From Nitrospirota bacterium (GTDB lineage: Bacteria; Nitrospirota; Leptospirillia; Leptospirillales; Leptospirillaceae): 64,000 bases of DNA. Positions 1 through 8,174 of the stretch are shown piece by piece. The notes below the pieces were generated by a model. It searched no databases and was not told the DNA's origin. It saw nothing but the letters and a program-made list of their open reading frames with translations. Location: contig JAJZHW010000001.1 in assembly GCA_021810805.1 (NCBI GenBank), positions 124,001-188,000 on the forward strand, in the 5' to 3' direction. The translations under genes and the position numbers were made by a program. How positions within the stretch are numbered: the first letter of the stretch is position 1; every line of letters starts with the position of its first letter.

Positions 1-1
1 C

Positions 2-787
2 CTGACGGTGGCGGTCGTCACCACCCCCTTTGGCTTTGAGGGGCCCAAGCGGGGGCGCAATGCCGAGGAGGGACTCCGGGAGCTCCGGCGTTACACGGAC
101 ACGCTCATTGTGATTCCCAATGACCGACTCGAATCCGTGGTGGACCGGGGGACGCCCCTGATCGATGCCTTCAAGAAGGCCGACGATGTCCTTCGCCAGG
201 GTGTGCAGGGGATCTCCGACATCATTACGCGGCCGGGTCTGATCAACCTCGACTTTGCCGATGTCCGGACCACCATGGCCAACATGGGACGCGCCGTCAT
301 GGGCATCGGGATAGCGTCGGGCCCGGATCGCGCCCTCGTGGCGGCGCGGGCCGCCATCAACAGCCCCCTCCTCGAGGACAGCTCCATCCGGGGAGCCAAG
401 GGCATTCTGGTGAACTTCCGGGGGGGCTCCAACATGACCCTAAACGAGATTACCGAGGCCTCACGGCTTATCGAGGAAGAGGCTGAGAAGGGGTCGGCCA
501 ACCTGATCTTCGGGACGGTGGTCGAGGACCATCCCATGGAAGAGATCCACATCACCGTGATCGCCACCGGATTTGACCGTCCGGCGGAGCCGGATGAGTC
601 GCCGGCGGTCGATGAGACATTGGCCACAGCCGAAGGTCAGGAGGAGATGCCGGCTTACCTTCGGCGTCAGTCTCTCCAGCCCGGACGCCTTCCTCTGAGA
701 GAGGTGCCACCGGCTCCCCCGGTTTCCGGGGAAGGGGAGGGGCTCACCGAACGACCCGCAATTTGGCGCAAGCGGGGCGAACCCTGA
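2..787 (+). CDS. ftsZ: cell division protein FtsZ, C-terminal part (5' end outside window)
   Basis: Tubulin-like GTPase that polymerises into the Z ring at the division site. The frame is open from base 2, so the N-terminal GTP-binding part lies upstream. What is visible starts in the conserved LTVAVVTTPFGFEG segment and includes the T7 synergy region (NLDFADVR) and the GGSNMTLNEI stretch of the C-terminal domain. A conserved C-terminal peptide, MPAYLRRQ, is present but is followed by about 38 further Pro/Gly/Glu-rich residues instead of ending the protein. The stop TGA overlaps the ATG of the next gene (TGATG), so translation is probably coupled. Identity is certain; the tail is unusual. Confidence 0.97.
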   Translation: MTVAVVTTPFGFEGPKRGRNAEEGLRELRRYTDTLIVIPNDRLESVVDRGTPLIDAFKKADDVLRQGVQGISDIITRPGLINLDFADVRTTMANMGRAVMGIGIASGPDRALVAARAAINSPLLEDSSIRGAKGILVNFRGGSNMTLNEITEASRLIEEEAEKGSANLIFGTVVEDHPMEEIHITVIATGFDRPAEPDESPAVDETLATAEGQEEMPAYLRRQSLQPGRLPLREVPPAPPVSGEGEGLTERPAIWRKRGEP

Positions 788-1443
788 TGGATCTTCTCCA
801 TCCGCTCCTTGTGTGTCGGGGGGTGGAGCATGGATTCGGGACGCGAGTCCCGGATCGCGACGGGGGAAGATCCCCTGAAGTCGTCACCCTCTCCCAGGTT
901 CACAAGACGGCCGTTCTCGATGAAAAGGACAGCAAAAGCGGATCCCCCCCTCCTGCCGGCGACGGGGTCTACTCCGGACCCGGGGGACGACATATCGGCG
1001 TCTGGACCGCCGACTGCATGCCTGTGCTGCTGGCCTCCCCCTCGGGGGAGCATGTCGCCGCTTTGCATGCCGGCTGGAGAGGCGCAGCGGCCGGGATCAT
1101 CCGGGAAGGGGTTCGCCATCTCTCCCGGAAGGGAGGATGTCTCCCACGGGAGATTCTGGCGGTGATGGGACCTTCCATCGGTCCCTGTTGCTACGAGGTC
1201 GGCCCGGACGTCTGGTCTGCCGTGGCAGAGGGAACCCCCGAGTATCGACCTCGCGCCACCCGAACCTTTGACATTCGGGAGCTGATCTCCTTTCAGCTTG
1301 AGATGGCGGGGCTTTCTCCCGAAAATGTCGGGAGCCTTCCTCTCTGCACGCGATGCCATTCGGAGCTCTTTTATTCCCATCGGGGAATGGGGAGCGATCG
1401 GAAGGGGCGCTCCATGCTCAACCACATTCGTCCCCGGTCTTAA
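787..1443 (+). CDS. pgeF: PgeF/YfiH laccase-domain protein (purine nucleoside phosphorylase-like)
   Basis: 218 residues, the usual size for the YfiH/PgeF (DUF152) family, whose members act on peptidoglycan precursors or purine nucleosides at a zinc-dependent site. The metal/catalytic residues are visible: His in SQVHK, Cys in TADCMP, His in LHAGWRG, and the SIGPCCYEVG motif. An upstream in-frame TTG exists at 763, but ATG 787 is preferred because it overlaps the ftsZ stop. The gene follows ftsZ in many bacteria, which supports the call. The enzymatic substrate in this organism is not shown by sequence. Confidence 0.9.
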   Translation: MDLLHPLLVCRGVEHGFGTRVPDRDGGRSPEVVTLSQVHKTAVLDEKDSKSGSPPPAGDGVYSGPGGRHIGVWTADCMPVLLASPSGEHVAALHAGWRGAAAGIIREGVRHLSRKGGCLPREILAVMGPSIGPCCYEVGPDVWSAVAEGTPEYRPRATRTFDIRELISFQLEMAGLSPENVGSLPLCTRCHSELFYSHRGMGSDRKGRSMLNHIRPRS

Positions 1444-1446
1444 GCC

Positions 1447-2145
1447 TTGTCCACCATCGCAGAGAATGTTGCTGCCATTTTGGAAGATCTCAGGTCGGTG
1501 TCCCGGAGCTCGGGGCGCTCCGATGTCCCCCGGCTGGTGGGGGTGACAAAGATGCGATCCCTTGATGAGGTCCGCTCCCTGATCGCGGCGGGAGTTGACC
1601 ATCTGGCAGAAAACCGATGGGAGAGCTGGCACGAGAGGCTCGCGTCCCTGCCCCAAGAGCCCAGTGACTCACTGTTTTGGCATTTCATCGGTCCGATCCA
1701 GGGGCGGGCCCTCAAGAAATATTACCGACCGCTCTACTGTCTCGAGACCCTTGACTCATACTCCCATGGGAGGACCCTCTCCCGCCTTGCCGTCGAAGCC
1801 GGAGACCCTCAGAAGGTCCTTCTTGAGGTCAACGTCTGCCGGGACCCCGGGCGAACCGGAGTGTTGCCGGAGAGTCTTTTGGCCGAAGCTGAGAGGCTCG
1901 CCGCCCTTCCGGGGCTTCAACTTGAGGGGCTGATGGTGATGGGGCCAATCCCGGGGAATCCACAGGGCCCCACCACTTCAGAGGTCTTTCAGGAAGCGGG
2001 GTTTCTCTTCGGGGAGCTCAAACGACGGATCCCGTCGATGGAGACGCTCTCCATGGGGATGTCGGAAGACTATCGGGAGGCGATCCGATGGGGATCGACC
2101 GAGGTCAGAATCGGACGGAGTCTTTTTGAGGGCCAAGGGCGGTGA
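1447..2145 (+). CDS. yggS: YggS/PLPBP family pyridoxal phosphate homeostasis protein
   Basis: 232 residues with the fold-type III PLP-binding barrel of the YggS/PROSC family, which binds PLP without known enzymatic activity and balances vitamin B6 and amino acid pools. The PLP lysine lies in VTKMRS near residue 36, and the family C-terminus SMGMSEDYREAIRWGSTEVRIG is well preserved (phosphate-binding Ser/Gly and Arg). It starts with TTG three bases after pgeF, with no obvious ribosome binding site, which suggests coupled translation. Its stop overlaps proC by four bases; yggS-proC pairing is common. Confidence 0.93.
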   Translation: MSTIAENVAAILEDLRSVSRSSGRSDVPRLVGVTKMRSLDEVRSLIAAGVDHLAENRWESWHERLASLPQEPSDSLFWHFIGPIQGRALKKYYRPLYCLETLDSYSHGRTLSRLAVEAGDPQKVLLEVNVCRDPGRTGVLPESLLAEAERLAALPGLQLEGLMVMGPIPGNPQGPTTSEVFQEAGFLFGELKRRIPSMETLSMGMSEDYREAIRWGSTEVRIGRSLFEGQGR

Positions 2146-3020
2146 GCCAACCAGAGAAGACATCAAAAAAGCATCAAAAAAATGAAGGAAAGAGTCCCTT
2201 GGAAGGTCAGGTCCTCGTGGTGGGCGGAGGCCAGATGGGGGGAGTGCTTGCTCGCCATCTCGCGGGGGACGGCCGAGGGACCTTTGGCCAGGTTCGGGTC
2301 GTGGATCCTGGCGCTGAGGTCCAGAAGGCGCTCAAGGCCGAGGGCATCGCCGTCTCATCCTCCCTCTCGGAGTCCCTTCGGAAGGAGTCTCCGCCCGCAT
2401 TGGTCATCATGGCGGTGAAGCCGGGAGTTTTTCTTCGCCCCGGAGGCGACCTCCTGGAGGAGATGTCCCATCTTCCCCCTCAGACGCTTGTTCTTTCCGT
2501 CATGGCGGGAATTACCCTTAAACGTTTGTCCACGGAGTTGCCCACTCTCCGGTGGGTGCGGGCGATGACCAACCTTGCCCTTTCGGCGGGCAAAGGAATG
2601 ACCCTTTTGGCGGCGTCCTCCGAGGTCCTCCATGGGGAGCAGCATGCCATTTACGGGATGTTTGCCGGGATGGGGAGAGCCCTGTGGCTGCCGGAGGAAT
2701 CCTTCGACGCCGCGACGGCTCTGGCCGGTTCCGGCCCCGGGATCCTGGCGCTGGTGGCGGAAGCCTTGGCCGACGGGGGAGTGAGAGAGGGCCTGTCTCG
2801 CGAAACGGCAACGTTGCTCTCCTCCTGGGCCCTTTATGGCGCAGGGGCCCTTCTGACGGAAAAGGGGATCCTTCCGGAATCCCTGAAGGCACGTGTGGCC
2901 TCCCCTTCCGGCACGACCATTGAAGGGTTGGCCACCCTCGAAAAACGGGGGGTTCGAGGCGCTCTGATCGACGCCGTCCATGCGATGGCGGAGCGGTCGA
3001 GGTCTCTCTCCCGATCATGA
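2142..3020 (+). CDS. proC: pyrroline-5-carboxylate reductase
   Basis: Last step of proline synthesis: NAD(P)H reduction of 1-pyrroline-5-carboxylate. The N-terminal Rossmann motif GGGQMGG, the AVKPGVF stretch and the C-terminal signature (ALAGSGPGILALVAEALADGG then SPSGTTIEGLATLE) are present. At 292 residues it is slightly longer than typical because of a Lys/Gln-rich leader of about 20 residues before the first beta strand. GTG 2142 overlaps the yggS stop (GTGA). An internal start just before the Rossmann fold cannot be excluded. Confidence 0.95.
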   Translation: MSQPEKTSKKHQKNEGKSPLEGQVLVVGGGQMGGVLARHLAGDGRGTFGQVRVVDPGAEVQKALKAEGIAVSSSLSESLRKESPPALVIMAVKPGVFLRPGGDLLEEMSHLPPQTLVLSVMAGITLKRLSTELPTLRWVRAMTNLALSAGKGMTLLAASSEVLHGEQHAIYGMFAGMGRALWLPEESFDAATALAGSGPGILALVAEALADGGVREGLSRETATLLSSWALYGAGALLTEKGILPESLKARVASPSGTTIEGLATLEKRGVRGALIDAVHAMAERSRSLSRS

Positions 3021-3035
3021 ATCAAGGAGGTTTCC

Positions 3036-3272
3036 ATTTCACTGCTGACGCATATTCTCAATGCATTCACATGGATTGTCATTATCCGGGCCCTGCTTTC
3101 CTGGGTGCGCCCCGATCCCCACAACCCGATCATTCGCTTTATGGATTACATCACCGAACCCTTTCTCCACCCGATCCGGCGTCTCGTTCCACCGGAAAAG
3201 ATGGGAGGGCTTGACCTCTCTCCCCTGATTCTCATCTTCATCATCCAGGCGATCGAACGGTTTGTCTATTGA
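3036..3272 (+). CDS. yggT: YggT family membrane protein (apparent ATT start)
   Basis: A 78-codon frame encoding a YGGT-domain protein: hydrophobic segment LTHILNAFTWIVIIRALLSW, the family motif SWVRPDPHNP, FMDYITEPFLHPIRRLVPP, then a second membrane helix ending ERFVY. No ATG, GTG or TTG lies in frame before the first helix. The best AAGGAGG site (3024-3030) is five bases upstream of ATT 3036, so ATT is the likely start (CTG 3042 is the alternative). An ATG at 3017 overlapping the proC stop is in a different frame and gives no YggT sequence. YggT sits between proC and divIVA in many genomes and is linked to division and osmotic tolerance. Confidence 0.85.
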   Translation: MSLLTHILNAFTWIVIIRALLSWVRPDPHNPIIRFMDYITEPFLHPIRRLVPPEKMGGLDLSPLILIFIIQAIERFVY

Positions 3273-3320
3273 TCTTTGCTCGATAAGCCGGCTCGAATCC
3301 CTCCCCTAAGAGGAGGCCTC

Positions 3321-3854
3321 ATGATCGACCACACCCGCCTGTCCGAGCTTCGGACCCATGAGTTTTCCAAATCCCTTCGAGGCTATTCCCCCCAGGATGT
3401 GGACGAATTTCTCCACAAGCTCTTCGATGATGTGGGGGAAGTCATTGAAAAGGTTGCCACTCTCTCTTTGCGAGTCCGGGAGCTCGAAGAGGAAAAGGAC
3501 TCTCTTCGGAAACGGGAGGAAAGCCTCGGTGCCACTCTCCTGGCGGCTCAGACGGCGGCGGAAGAATGGCGTTCGGTGGCGCGCCGGGAGGCCGACCAGA
3601 TCCTTCGCGAGGCAAGGAGCGAGGCGGAGGATCGCGTCAGGAAAGCCCACGAGGAGGCCGAGGGGATCCTTCGCGACGCTCGGGAACGGGCGGGGACTTA
3701 TGAAGAGGCTCGGGGCCGTCTGAGGCAGGATCTTTCCCTGACGCTTTCCCGGATGAGAGGAGAGTTCGACGCCCTTTACGAGGCGATGGACCGGTGGGAA
3801 AAGGGGGTCTCCGACATTGGCAAAGGTCCGGGAGTCGAAGAAGACTTCCCTTAG
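3321..3854 (+). CDS. divIVA: DivIVA domain protein
   Basis: 177 residues. The N-terminal DivIVA lipid-binding domain is clear (LRTHEFSKSLRGYSPQDVDEFL), followed by a long Glu/Arg/Lys-rich coiled coil (residues about 35-145). Such proteins recognise curved membrane at septa or poles and recruit partners. The start is ATG 3321, five bases after AGAGGAGG at 3309-3316; the longer frame from TTG 3276 lacks support. In this cluster a role in division or pole organisation is the natural inference. Short for an actinobacterial Wag31, closer to SepF-cluster DivIVA proteins. Confidence 0.9.
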   Translation: MIDHTRLSELRTHEFSKSLRGYSPQDVDEFLHKLFDDVGEVIEKVATLSLRVRELEEEKDSLRKREESLGATLLAAQTAAEEWRSVARREADQILREARSEAEDRVRKAHEEAEGILRDARERAGTYEEARGRLRQDLSLTLSRMRGEFDALYEAMDRWEKGVSDIGKGPGVEEDFP

Positions 3855-4179
3855 GAAGTCCGGACCCTCCTCCCTTGGCGCCCAAGCCTCGAGCTGGTTT
3901 CTGGTGGTGGGGGTCAAGCCCGGTCAGTCGCGATGTTTTCTTCGAGGAGGGCCGTCAGGGGAGGGGGCCCCCTCATGGGTTGTGGGAGTGAGGGAGCCGG
4001 CTCGGGAGGGTCGGGCCAATGAGGGTGTGGTCAGGGCCCTTGCGGGCTTCTTGGGAGTTTCGCTCTCGTCCGTGACGCTTGTCTCCGGCCATGGGAGCCG
4101 GATCAAGCGTTTGTCCATTACCGGAGTGACCGAGTCGGAGGGACTCTCTCGTCTGAGGGCCGAATCAGAAGCCGACTAA
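3817..4179 (+). CDS. DUF167 (YggU-like) protein
   Basis: 120 residues. The core LVVGVKPGQSRC... EPAREGRANEGVVRALAGFLGVSLSSVTLVSGHGSRIKRL matches the DUF167/YggU pattern (VKP, P..G.AN..L, VSG..SR.K). Function is unknown in the family. It starts with TTG 3817 inside the end of divIVA (38-base overlap); no later in-frame start precedes the conserved core, so the first 26 Lys/Arg/Ser-rich residues are probably genuine. It ends the division cluster and its last bases overlap the convergent gene's stop. Confidence 0.8.
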   Translation: MAKVRESKKTSLRKSGPSSLGAQASSWFLVVGVKPGQSRCFLRGGPSGEGAPSWVVGVREPAREGRANEGVVRALAGFLGVSLSSVTLVSGHGSRIKRLSITGVTESEGLSRLRAESEAD

Positions 4180-4856
4180 TCAAAGGTGACCGATTCGTTT
4201 CGGATTTCATGGCCATCATCGATGCGCATCAGGATTGTAATGGAGTAAACGGGGGAGCCTCCCAGCCAAAAAGCCCGAGAAGTTTCCTCATGGGGGGAGA
4301 GGGGCTCGAACATGAGATAGGCCGGAGGGAGCTTGAGAGGGACGAGATCTCCGTTCCCGATCTTGTACTTGGCTCCGAGCATCTGGAGCTTGATGGGGCC
4401 AGTGCCTTCGAGGGTGTATTTCATGTAGGCCACTGAAGGGGAAAGGAGCATGGACATGTTGAGGCGCCAGCCATTTCCCTGGATGACCTTAAAGGTTGTT
4501 CGCGTACTGATGCTTCTTTGGGAGACGATCTTGTGGGGCTTGCCCAAGGGGCCGCTCTTGAGTCCGATGATCGATCCGCCGATTCCCGCCACAAGAAGAA
4601 GTCCAACGACAATATAGATCGCAATCGTGACAGGGCTGAAACCCTGATCCTCCCGAGGTCTTGAGGGACTGTACAGCTCTTCGAATTCCTTGCCGCCGCC
4701 CTTGGCAGTCTCAGCCTTTTTTTTGGGAGGAGCAGCATTCTTGTCCTGGCTCTCCTGACCTTGACTCCGAGAAGAGTTGTCAGGTGGAGGGGGGGCCGTT
4801 GTCGAGGTTTTTTCCCGATCTGGCCCGTTTCCCGATGCCGATGTTGGTTCTGTCAT
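4176..4856 (-). CDS. hypothetical single-pass membrane protein
   Basis: 226 residues, family not recognised. A disordered N-terminus rich in Ser, Pro, Gln and Lys (1-70) precedes one strong transmembrane helix at about 75-97 (VTIAIYIVVGLLLVAGIGGSII). A C-terminal domain of about 125 residues follows and is probably beta-rich and periplasmic (alternating hydrophobic strands, no cysteines). A possible AGAGGA ribosome site lies before the ATG. It converges on the DUF167 gene with a four-base stop overlap and is a single gene. The layout (helix plus small beta domain) resembles the unknown at 13968-14603, but I see no convincing identity. Confidence 0.7.
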   Translation of the reverse strand: MTEPTSASGNGPDREKTSTTAPPPPDNSSRSQGQESQDKNAAPPKKKAETAKGGGKEFEELYSPSRPREDQGFSPVTIAIYIVVGLLLVAGIGGSIIGLKSGPLGKPHKIVSQRSISTRTTFKVIQGNGWRLNMSMLLSPSVAYMKYTLEGTGPIKLQMLGAKYKIGNGDLVPLKLPPAYLMFEPLSPHEETSRAFWLGGSPVYSITILMRIDDGHEIRNESVTFD

Positions 4857-5133
4857 TCAAATCCTCTGCTAAGGCCCCTTGCCTTTGACTCTTATCCATC
4901 GCGGTTCAGACGATCTGGGTTGGCTTGCTTCCGGAGGTGTCCGATCGCATGCATCTTTTGATTCTACTAAAGAGTTCTCGATCGGGGCAAGGTTGATCTC
5001 CAACCCTTAGGGAGAGAGGGCTCCTGATAGCTCCGCAGTGAAGCGCGCTGCTATATCCTTTCCCGACGGCCTTAAGAGTTTTTGAAGGAAATCTCTTCCC
5101 CAGGCGTTACCGGAGAGCTTTGGCCGAGAGGCG

Positions 5134-5910
5134 TCATCGTGTTGGCGCCACGGAGGCATCGATCAGAAATGTGGAGGGATGGCCCAACGCGCCGGCTTCC
5201 CGAAGGACCCATTGGGAGGGAAGGTCGCCTTCTCCCGAGAGCACTTTCTGCAGCAGGGGCCTCTTGTCGGCGCCGGTGACGAGAAAAAGTCGTTCTCCTC
5301 CCCATGCCAGCATCCGGTAGGTCAATGTGATCCGGGCGACGCGCTCTCCCTCCTGTGGCACGGCAAGAACAAGTCGATGCCGGTCATCCTCGGGGGAGGT
5401 TCCCGGAAACAGGCTGGCGGTGTGGCCATCGGGGCCGACACCCATAAGGAGGAAGTCAATGGCCGGGGGGTGCGGGATGGCTGGCCCCAGGGTTTCGGTG
5501 ATGAGTCGTTCGTACCGGAGCGCCTCTTCCTCTCCGGGAGAGTGCTCCCCCTTCATGCGAAAGATCGTGTCTGTGGGAACCTTGCCCGGTGCAAAGAGGG
5601 TCTCCTTCGCCATGCGATAGTTGCTTTGGCCATCTTCGGGGCTGACGCAACGCTCATCGACGAAGAACCAATGAATTTTTCGTTTTTTCTCATCCGGCCA
5701 CTGTGCAAGCTCCCGGGCCATCGCGCGAAAGACCGGGGCGGGGGTGGACCCTCCGGAGAGGGCAAGGGACACATTTCTGTGGGAGGCCAGCCTCGTCTCA
5801 AGACGCGAGAGGATGGCCATGGCTGCCCCTCCGGCCCAGTCCTCCAGGGAGGGGAAGACGGTAATCGTGACGGATCCTCCCCCAAGGGAGAGCGTTGATG
5901 AAGCGGTCAT
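5134..5910 (-). CDS. pgl: 6-phosphogluconolactonase
   Basis: 258 residues of the DevB/SOL family, which hydrolyses 6-phosphogluconolactone in the oxidative pentose phosphate or Entner-Doudoroff route. Visible motifs: LALSGGSTPAPVF (phosphate loop), FFVDERCV.P.D..SNYR, and LLMGVGPDGHTASLFPG with the active-site GPDGHTAS. The ATG overlaps the stop of glk by four bases (ATGA), so the two form an operon for entry of glucose into the hexose phosphate pool. The 277 bases between its stop and the start of the 4176 gene hold no gene I can support. Confidence 0.95.
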   Translation of the reverse strand: MTASSTLSLGGGSVTITVFPSLEDWAGGAAMAILSRLETRLASHRNVSLALSGGSTPAPVFRAMARELAQWPDEKKRKIHWFFVDERCVSPEDGQSNYRMAKETLFAPGKVPTDTIFRMKGEHSPGEEEALRYERLITETLGPAIPHPPAIDFLLMGVGPDGHTASLFPGTSPEDDRHRLVLAVPQEGERVARITLTYRMLAWGGERLFLVTGADKRPLLQKVLSGEGDLPSQWVLREAGALGHPSTFLIDASVAPTR

Positions 5911-6932
5911 AGTGAGCTCCTTTCACTTTCCCCGGTGAGGCGGGAGAGCCTCCGAGCGATTTCGGCGGCTCCCTTGAGTCCAATATCCGGATCGGAGGCA
6001 ATCCGGACGGGAATTTTTGAGAGAAGGTCGCGATAGCGGCCCTTTGCCGTAAATGATTCCATGAACTCTTTTTGATCGAGAAAGGGGAAGACCTTTTCCG
6101 GAATGCCCCCGGCGAGGATCACTCCCCCGGTGGAGAGGGTTTTGAGCGCCATGTTGCCCGCTTCTGCGGCCAGGAGTTTCCAAAAGTGCCCCATGACCGC
6201 CAGGGCGACGGGATTTCCCTCCTGTGCCTTCCTCGAAAGGGTTTCCGGGATCTTCTCGTCCGGAAGATCTGCCGGGAGCGGTTGCTGATCCGGGGGAAGG
6301 GTGTGGAGATGAAAATGATAGAGGTGGGCGATTCCCGGGCCCGACAGGAGACGCTCCGGGCTGGCGTGGCCAAACTTTTCCCAGAGCCACTCCAGAAGCG
6401 GGATCTCCTCTGCGCAGGTGGGGGCCCAGTCGCTATGTCCTCCCTCCGTCGGAAGGGGAACGGGGGTCCCCTTGTGCATGCCGATGATCGCCTCTCCCAG
6501 CCCTGTTCCCGGGGCGATCACCACACGGGTTCCCTGGGGGTCGGGGGAACCCTCGTTAATCGTCCGCAAGGAATCAGCGGTCGCCGCCGTCGTTCCCCAG
6601 GCAATGGAGACAAGATCGTTGGCCAGAGCCACCGCGTGGGGGGGAAGGGTCAGAACCTTTGCCAGAGTCGTCGTCTCGATGAGCCAGGGAAGGTTTGTGG
6701 TTTGGCATCGTCCCGCTATCACGGGTCCGGCCACACCAAAGGCGGCGGCCTGAATCGAAGCTTCGGGAAAAAGAGGTCGCGCTTCACCCAGAAACTGGGA
6801 GAGGACGGATTCAAGAGAGGGAGAATCCCGGGAGGGGTAGGAGCGGAGAAGTCGGGGAAGGGCCGAAGGAGTCTCTGGATCAAAGAGTCCGAGTAGAGTC
6901 TTGGTTCCTCCAATATCTCCGGCCAGGATCAC
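5907..6932 (-). CDS. glk: glucokinase
   Basis: 341 residues of the Glk family (ASKHA fold), ATP-dependent phosphorylation of glucose. The N-terminal phosphate-1 motif LAGDIGGTKTLLGLF is followed by GVAGPVI, the NDL motif (VALANDLVSIAWG), APGTGLGEA and the substrate motif EGGHSDWAP. The adenosine motif is STGGVILAGGIPEKV. First gene of glk-pgl; the upstream strand carries a TGTATATAAA element that could be an extended -10, divergent from the hpnH promoter. Its -35 is poor. Confidence 0.94.
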   Translation of the reverse strand: MILAGDIGGTKTLLGLFDPETPSALPRLLRSYPSRDSPSLESVLSQFLGEARPLFPEASIQAAAFGVAGPVIAGRCQTTNLPWLIETTTLAKVLTLPPHAVALANDLVSIAWGTTAATADSLRTINEGSPDPQGTRVVIAPGTGLGEAIIGMHKGTPVPLPTEGGHSDWAPTCAEEIPLLEWLWEKFGHASPERLLSGPGIAHLYHFHLHTLPPDQQPLPADLPDEKIPETLSRKAQEGNPVALAVMGHFWKLLAAEAGNMALKTLSTGGVILAGGIPEKVFPFLDQKEFMESFTAKGRYRDLLSKIPVRIASDPDIGLKGAAEIARRLSRLTGESERSSL

Positions 6933-7003
6933 GTGTCCCTCTCCATCGTTTCTGAATATCGTTTATATACAATGATTTGCGTCGCTGACATCCTCAGGGT
7001 TCC

Positions 7004-7033
7004 TTGACAGAAAAGCGTGACTCTACGTATGAT
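7004..7033 (+). promoter_or_regulatory. sigma-70-type promoter upstream of hpnH
   Basis: TTGACA at 7004-7009 and TATGAT at 7028-7033 with an 18-base spacer, about 107 bases before the hpnH ATG. It is one of the best matches to the housekeeping consensus in the window. The long leader between it and the ATG contains no hairpin I can defend. Confidence 0.65.
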
Positions 7034-7140
7034 CTTAGATTGTACCTGTATTTTTGTCACCCCTAAAATTGTTGATTCTTTTGTTCGGATATTTTTTCTT
7101 AGGGTGGCGGCCCGCACTCCGCCAAGAAAGGGCGCTTCCC

Positions 7141-8157
7141 ATGTCCATTCCCGTCCAGCAGGCCTTGAAGGTCGGTTCCTATGTCATGAAAAAGAAGTGG
7201 TCGGGGGATAAGCGTTACCCCCTGGTCCTCATGCTTGAGCCCCTTTTTCGGTGCAACCTTGAATGCGCAGGTTGCGGAAAGATCCAGTATCCCGAAGAGA
7301 TTCTGAAGCAAAGGCTCTCTCCTGAACAGTGCATTCAGGCGGTGGAGGAGTGTGGTGCCCCGGTGGTGACGATTGCCGGGGGGGAGCCTCTGATCCATCC
7401 TGAAATCGGCGAGATCGTCTCCGCCATGATTGCCCGCAAGAAGTTCGTGTACCTGTGCACGAACGGCCTTCTTCTCGAGCGGGGACTCGAAAGCATCAGC
7501 CCCTCCCCCTATCTGACCTTCAGCGTTCATCTCGACGGTCTGAAGGAGACCCATGATCGTCTGGTCTGCCGTGAAGGAGTTTTTGACATTGCGGTTCGGG
7601 CGATCAAGACCGCCCTTTCCAAGGGCTTTCGTGTGACGACCAATACGACGGTCTTCGAAGGGGAGGATCCCGAAGAGCTTCGTCGATTCTTTGACTTCGC
7701 ACGAGACCTCGGGGTGAACGGAATGATGATTTCCCCCGGGTATTCCTATGCCTGGGCCCCCGATCAGGACCACTTCCTTCGCCGGGAACGGACCAAGGAT
7801 CTTTTTCGTGCCATTCTGGCCGATCGTGCCGGAAAGGGATGGAACTTCAACCACAGCCCCTTCTATCTGGACTTTCTCGAGGGGGAGAAGGATTACGACT
7901 GCACTCCCTGGGGAAGCCCGAACTACTCCGTTCTGGGCTGGCAACGCCCCTGCTATCTCCAGAACGAAGGGTATGCTGCCACCTATCGTGAGCTAATGGA
8001 AGAGACGGATTGGAGCAAGTACGGCCCCTCCTCGGGTAACCCCAAGTGCCGTGACTGTATGGTCCACTCGGGGTTTGAGCCGTCGGCGGTGGGAGATGCC
8101 ACGTCTTCGCTCAAGAATACCTTCCGCTCACTTTCCAGCCTCCTTCCGGCGGGCTGA
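7141..8157 (+). CDS. hpnH: HpnH, adenosyl-hopene transferase (radical SAM)
   Basis: 338 residues. HpnH joins the adenosyl radical to diploptene, the first step toward C35 bacteriohopanepolyols. The radical SAM cluster motif CxxxCxxC is at C38, C42 and C45 ([17 protein letters not shown]); [13 protein letters not shown] is the SAM-binding GGE motif. The family C-terminus with [17 protein letters not shown] and [15 protein letters not shown] is present. ATG 7141 is chosen because HpnH proteins begin with a short stretch equivalent to [15 protein letters not shown]; the longer frame from 7054 crosses the leader. No other hopanoid gene is adjacent here. Confidence 0.95.
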   Translation: MSIPVQQALKVGSYVMKKKWSGDKRYPLVLMLEPLFRCNLECAGCGKIQYPEEILKQRLSPEQCIQAVEECGAPVVTIAGGEPLIHPEIGEIVSAMIARKKFVYLCTNGLLLERGLESISPSPYLTFSVHLDGLKETHDRLVCREGVFDIAVRAIKTALSKGFRVTTNTTVFEGEDPEELRRFFDFARDLGVNGMMISPGYSYAWAPDQDHFLRRERTKDLFRAILADRAGKGWNFNHSPFYLDFLEGEKDYDCTPWGSPNYSVLGWQRPCYLQNEGYAATYRELMEETDWSKYGPSSGNPKCRDCMVHSGFEPSAVGDATSSLKNTFRSLSSLLPAG

Positions 8158-8174
8158 CGGAAGACCGGCTGCCT

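Noticed and set aside
3017-3214. ATG 3017 frame overlapping the proC stop
   Set aside because: It gives no recognisable protein, whereas the next frame gives clear YggT sequence.
4857-5133. Possible small gene or RNA in the gap between the pgl end and the 4176 gene start
   Set aside because: Only short frames without ribosome sites and no stable hairpin with a T-run; nothing supportable.
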